Made by a program: the position numbers and the translations under genes. Below the pieces are notes generated by a model that was not told the DNA's origin, made no database searches, and saw only the letters and a program-made list of their open reading frames with translations. Shown piece by piece: positions 23,193-26,821 of a DNA stretch of 26,821 nucleotides (within the stretch, counting starts at the first letter, position 1; every line of letters starts with the position of its first letter). The stretch lies in NCBI GenBank assembly GCA_964640855.1, contig CAZXIX010000059.1, forward strand, positions 1-26,821, written 5' to 3'. The DNA comes from JAJDFU01 sp964640855. GTDB lineage: Bacteria > Bacteroidota > Bacteroidia > Chitinophagales > Saprospiraceae.

Positions 23193-25556
23193 CTAGTTGC
23201 CCGAAAACAGGACCCTGCCGCTTTGCCATTCTTTTCCATAGACCAGAGACAACTGCAGTAATCCGGGAGCCCAATCCGGTTCGGCCCCGATAGAGACCAG
23301 ATTGCCGCCCTGAACGATCCGGATGGTCTTCTGGTGGATCAGCCTCCCTTGCATGTCGTGAATAAGCAGTTGTCCCTCTACCGCCGGACCGGAATTTTCA
23401 AAATTCAGCCAGAATTCCCGGCCGGCCGGATTGGGGAATACTTTCATTGTGGCTCTCCTGGCCAACACGTCCCGGGTTGAAGTGGTGGCTTCGGCCTTGG
23501 CTTCGATGTAAAACTCCATGGTACGATAGGTATCCACATCGGGCCATCCGTCGGTAGCCGGCGGGATACTGAACTGATGGGCGTTTTCGAACAGGCTCTC
23601 CCGACGCAGCAATTCCAGCAAGTCCGGATCGGTAGGCGGATTTTGTCCGGGATATTGAGTGGGCGGCAGGGTGCCGTCGCCTTCCCGGCGGATGCTCCAC
23701 CAGGGATTGCCGTTGGCATCGGTGGCCAGTTCGGGTGGAGAGGGATCGCCGGCCCGGTTTACGTTCCCCATCGTAAAACGCCTTTCTTCGGCAGGCTTCA
23801 CGAAGCCCATCAGATAGGCGTATCGCTTCCCGCCCTGCAAGATGATCTCCTTGTCATCCAGCAGATCCCAGCGGATGTAAAGGAGATGGCTGGGCTCTCC
23901 ACCGTTTTGGGTGGTAGGCTTAACGATCGGGAAAGCCGCCCCGGCCGCCGTAAGGATACTTTTGTAGGTGATGCCCTCCAGATAGTCGTCGGCCCGGTGA
24001 TTTTTGGTAAATCCGTGGGTCGCATCTGTTCCGGGAGGGGTGCCGTTGTCGTTGATGGTTGGGGTGCCCTCCACTTCGAAAAGCTGTAGGTATACCTCCG
24101 CAAAAAGGGCGCCGGCTTTCACGGCGCTGGAGCTGTTTCCGGTCCGCATCACGATGGCATCGAGGGTGATGGAGGTGTCTTCCGGAATGTAAAAGGTCTG
24201 GCCCAGATCTCGGTTCCTTTGAAAGTATCCTTCATCCTTCCAGGCGAGGTTGGAGGCATCGACCCGGCGTACGCTGGTGCTTCCTCCCTGGTTGGAGTCG
24301 TCAAAGAACAGATAATCGGGGGTTTTGGCCGGGTCTCTTTCGTAGGTCTTGCCCAAGGCTTCCAAGAACAAACCTTCGCCCAGGATCACTTCCCCTGCAC
24401 AGGTGCACCGGCCGTCCTCCACATCGTTTTCCGTATTCGGATTGCCATCATCGCAAGGCGTCCCGGCAGGCTGGCAGGGGTTAACGCCTGCGCAGCCGCA
24501 ATTCCCGTCGGCAACGTCATTTTCTGTGATCGGATCGCCATCGTCGCAGGGGGTCCCTGCTGCGGCACAGTTCTTTTCCACCTCCAGGTAAAATTCATGG
24601 CTGCGATAGGTGTCTACATCCGGAAAGCCATCGGTGGTAGGAGAAAGGGTGGTCTCGTGAAATTCGTCAAACAGAGATTCCGCAATGAGGGCTGCCCGCA
24701 AGCTGTCGTCCTCAGGGGGATTATCGCCGGGTATCTGGGTGGGCGGCAGGGTACCGTCGCCTTCCCGGCGAATACTCCACCACGGCTTCCCATTGGCGTC
24801 GACCAACAACTCCGGCGGGTCGCTTAAAGCTGCCCGGTTGTTGTTGCCCAAGGTGAATCCCAGTTCCGGCCCTCCTTCGGTGAAGCCCACTATAAAGGAA
24901 TAACTCTTGCCACCCTCCAGCAGCAATTCCGCTTCGCCCTCCATGTCCCAGCGCATATAGCGCAGATGTCCCTCCTGTCCACCATCCTGCGAAGTAGGGG
25001 GAATATCCGGAAAAACTCCGCCCCTCACGAGAGCCAGCGGCTTGTAGGTAATGCCTTCGAGGTAATCGTCGGTGCGGTGGTTCTTATTGAAGCCATGAGT
25101 GGATTCCGTACCGGTAGGCGTACCGTTGTCGTTGATCACCGGGGTTCCTTCCAATTCAAAAAACTGAATCTGTACCGGTGCTCCGACCGTGTTAGGCAAG
25201 ATGGCCTTATCGCCGTTACCGGTCCGGAGGACAATCGATTTAAGACGCAGGGTGGTTCCGTTAGGGATATTAAAGGTCTGACCCAGATCGCGGTTTCGTT
25301 GGTAGTAGCCTTCATCCTTCCACTTCAGGGTAGCCTCATCGTTCCTTCTGACACTCGTGTTTCCGCCCAGATTGGACACATCCGCGTACAGATAATCAGG
25401 GGTAACCTCCGGATCGCGTTGGTAATCCTTGCCGAGGTCCTGCACGGAAAGCCCTATGATGGGAACCAGCGTATCCGGGCTTTGAGCGGAAACCCTCCCG
25501 TAACCGAGACCGGTCAGGCAGAGCATAAGGAGTAGGGCGGTAAAATGTTTTTTCAT
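23193..25556 (-). CDS. T9SS-exported protein with duplicated ~290-residue domain
   Basis: A 787-residue secreted protein. Order: signal peptide (1-24, ending VSAQ), domain copy A (about 41-326), Cys/Asp-rich linker (330-388) with two ~31-residue units of the GTPCDDG.P.TENDV type, domain copy B (about 401-686), and a type IX C-terminal sorting domain (700-787, starting MKVFPNPAGREFW). Copies A and B align at a constant offset of 360 residues with no net gap, for example RNRDLGQTF (87-95 / 447-455), DDYLEGITYK (163-172 / 523-532) and WWSIRREGDGTLPPTQ (259-274 / 619-634). The linker units are probably Ca2+-binding loops. The protein should be surface-attached or secreted. The domain's function is unknown; a ligand- or glycan-binding role is a guess. 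Confidence 0.88.
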   Translation of the reverse strand: MKKHFTALLLMLCLTGLGYGRVSAQSPDTLVPIIGLSVQDLGKDYQRDPEVTPDYLYADVSNLGGNTSVRRNDEATLKWKDEGYYQRNRDLGQTFNIPNGTTLRLKSIVLRTGNGDKAILPNTVGAPVQIQFFELEGTPVINDNGTPTGTESTHGFNKNHRTDDYLEGITYKPLALVRGGVFPDIPPTSQDGGQEGHLRYMRWDMEGEAELLLEGGKSYSFIVGFTEGGPELGFTLGNNNRAALSDPPELLVDANGKPWWSIRREGDGTLPPTQIPGDNPPEDDSLRAALIAESLFDEFHETTLSPTTDGFPDVDTYRSHEFYLEVEKNCAAAGTPCDDGDPITENDVADGNCGCAGVNPCQPAGTPCDDGNPNTENDVEDGRCTCAGEVILGEGLFLEALGKTYERDPAKTPDYLFFDDSNQGGSTSVRRVDASNLAWKDEGYFQRNRDLGQTFYIPEDTSITLDAIVMRTGNSSSAVKAGALFAEVYLQLFEVEGTPTINDNGTPPGTDATHGFTKNHRADDYLEGITYKSILTAAGAAFPIVKPTTQNGGEPSHLLYIRWDLLDDKEIILQGGKRYAYLMGFVKPAEERRFTMGNVNRAGDPSPPELATDANGNPWWSIRREGDGTLPPTQYPGQNPPTDPDLLELLRRESLFENAHQFSIPPATDGWPDVDTYRTMEFYIEAKAEATTSTRDVLARRATMKVFPNPAGREFWLNFENSGPAVEGQLLIHDMQGRLIHQKTIRIVQGGNLVSIGAEPDWAPGLLQLSLVYGKEWQSGRVLFSGN

Positions 25557-25601
25557 TTGTCAGTAGTTAAAATCCTGGTAAATCAGTCGGTCACTGAGGT
25601 C

Positions 25602-26702
25602 CTATTGATTGTCCTTCAGGTCCCGGTTGTTAAGTTGTTGGTTGGAAATACGATGATAAACGCCGGGGCGATGTTGGGTGTCCGACAGGAACAAATACAG
25701 CGACAAAAGGCCGCTGTCTTCATGCCCGGTCAGCAGCAGCCGGCCGTCATCCGAAAAATGCAGGTATTCCGTTCTCGGGCTGGGTAGTTCGTACACCAAT
25801 TTATTGTCGCTCAAGCGGTAAAAGGAAATCCTTTTCTGGTGACCGCCGGTGACCAGATACTGCCCATCGGGGGTGAAGGCAACCGCCTCGATCCGCAGCG
25901 GCTCCTTGAATTCGTGAAGCAGTTCCCCGCTCTGAAAATCAAAGATCCGGGCGGTTTGATCAAACGATCCGGAGGCGATCAAACGCTCGTCCGGCGTCAT
26001 GCGCACAGATTTGACGGAGGCATCGTGAACACCTGCCCCATACTCCATGACCACCAGCATGCTTTCCACATCGATGCGTTTGGCGAAACCGGTGTACACG
26101 GTCCTCCCCGTTTCCGGGTCCGGAGTCTGGATGTTTCCCCCGACGATCAGTTGTTCGTCATCAGAGGTAAATTCCAGCGAGTTGATGGTGGAACCAACCT
26201 TAATTTTTCCGACAAGCGAATAGTCTTCCGCATCCCAAAACCAGGCATCTCCCTTTTCCGAACCGGCTACGATCCAATTCCCGTTATGCGACCAGGTGAT
26301 CCCATCCAGCCCGCTATCGTGCTCTATGGCCCGGATTTCTTTTTTCTCCGCCAGGTCATAGATGCGGATGAAATAATCTTCCCCTCCCGTGACGAAGCGT
26401 TTCCCGTCCGGCGAGAAGGTAACGCACTCGATCTCCGACTCGCTTTTGGCTTGCCAGAGCAAAGCCCCGTCGGCTACCCGCCACACCATGAGGTCGTACC
26501 CGAATTTGGATACCGAAACGGCGAGTTTACCGTCCGGAGAAAGCTCTGCCGCTTCAACGGATCTGAGCTGGGGGGAATAGTCGGCCACACGATGCCAGAT
26601 CGGCACGATCTCCGGGGCTTCCGCACTAAAAATATGGTCCTGGGCATACCCCAAAAACGGAATACCCAAAAAAAGACCGGCGAGCAAAAGATGAACTTTC
26701 AT
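25602..26702 (-). CDS. Exported WD40-repeat beta-propeller protein
   Basis: A 366-residue protein with a signal peptide (MKVHLLLAGLFLGIPFLGYAQ) and about seven WD40-type blades. Recognisable strands include AAELSPDGKLAVS, CVTFSPDGKRFVTGGED, SVRMTPDERLIASGSFD and AVAFTPDGQYLVTGG. WD40 propellers serve as protein-interaction platforms, and exported ones in Bacteroidota mostly have unknown partners. No T9SS sorting domain is visible, so a periplasmic location is likely. The ATG at 26702 is chosen because an upstream in-frame start at 26759 would bury the signal peptide. The gene ends 45 bp before the T9SS gene, suggesting co-transcription. Confidence 0.87.
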   Translation of the reverse strand: MKVHLLLAGLFLGIPFLGYAQDHIFSAEAPEIVPIWHRVADYSPQLRSVEAAELSPDGKLAVSVSKFGYDLMVWRVADGALLWQAKSESEIECVTFSPDGKRFVTGGEDYFIRIYDLAEKKEIRAIEHDSGLDGITWSHNGNWIVAGSEKGDAWFWDAEDYSLVGKIKVGSTINSLEFTSDDEQLIVGGNIQTPDPETGRTVYTGFAKRIDVESMLVVMEYGAGVHDASVKSVRMTPDERLIASGSFDQTARIFDFQSGELLHEFKEPLRIEAVAFTPDGQYLVTGGHQKRISFYRLSDNKLVYELPSPRTEYLHFSDDGRLLLTGHEDSGLLSLYLFLSDTQHRPGVYHRISNQQLNNRDLKDNQ

Positions 26703-26736
26703 GAAGTTGACATTTAGGGTGGATGTTAGGATGAGC

Positions 26737-26821
26737 CTAAATCGGCTGTCCTTTTCCAACGGGTTTCCAAGGCTTGATCAAAGTCCGCATAATCCAACGG
26801 TCGTTTTTATCCCAAAGCCGC
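26737..26821 (-). CDS. 3' end of a gene cut by the window edge
   Basis: One minus-strand frame is open from the window edge to a TAG at 26739-26737. It gives 27 residues ending MRTLIKPWKPVGKGQPI, a composition that looks like a true C-terminus. It stops 34 bases before the WD40 start, on the same strand. The fragment is too short to name. A 7-bp inverted repeat (ATTTAGG 26712-26718 / CCTAAAT 26736-26742) spans its stop codon. Confidence 0.4.
   Translation of the reverse strand, partial: RLWDKNDRWIMRTLIKPWKPVGKGQPI

Overview
The window looks like a chromosomal segment from a moderately high-GC member of the Bacteroidota, most plausibly a Saprospirales/Lewinella-like bacterium. The supporting signs are a type IX secretion (T9SS) C-terminal sorting domain, 'GTPCDDG..NTENDV..G.C.CAG' linkers, many twin-arginine-type secretion leaders, two-domain DUF1080 proteins, a Bacteroidota-type -7 box (TATCTTTG) and poor Shine-Dalgarno sequences. 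The lineage is inferred from these signatures, not from a marker gene.

Left edge (1-2491): an RRM RNA-binding protein with a long pyrimidine-rich leader and a membrane fatty acid desaturase, both on the + strand. Around them lie an 8-bp-period simple repeat (136-246) and a foldback, MITE-like element (1986-2230).

Main cluster (2492-15399, all on the - strand, transcribed right to left): exported enolase-superfamily enzyme, exported TIM-barrel protein, PAL-like beta-propeller lipoprotein, second exported enolase-superfamily enzyme, KDG kinase, KDPG aldolase, TRAP transporter dctP-dctQ-dctM, altronate dehydratase (uxaA) and tagaturonate reductase (uxaB). The cytoplasmic genes form the lower galacturonate route (tagaturonate -> altronate -> KDG -> KDPG -> pyruvate + glyceraldehyde-3-phosphate) with its own importer. 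The first step (uxaC) is not in the window. The upstream exported enzymes suggest that a sugar acid or an unusual uronate-containing glycan is processed in the cell envelope before uptake.

Right part (15400-26821): a DASS/SLC13 anion symporter and a two-domain DUF1080 (3-keto-glycoside hydrolase-type) protein on the + strand face a Gfo/Idh/MocA oxidoreductase on the - strand across a strong hairpin. Further right come an orphan ECF sigma factor, a 587-bp gene-free region with an AT-rich block and a possible three-way-junction structure, a second exported TIM-barrel protein, a T9SS-exported protein built from two copies of one ~290-residue domain, an exported WD40 protein, and the 3' end of a gene cut by the window edge.

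No tRNA, rRNA, CRISPR array, transposase or phage gene was seen. The most unusual features are the exported enolase-superfamily pair with a PAL-like propeller in a uronate cluster, the shared-motif TIM-barrel proteins, the indel-free internal duplication in the T9SS protein, and the intergenic foldback and octamer repeats.
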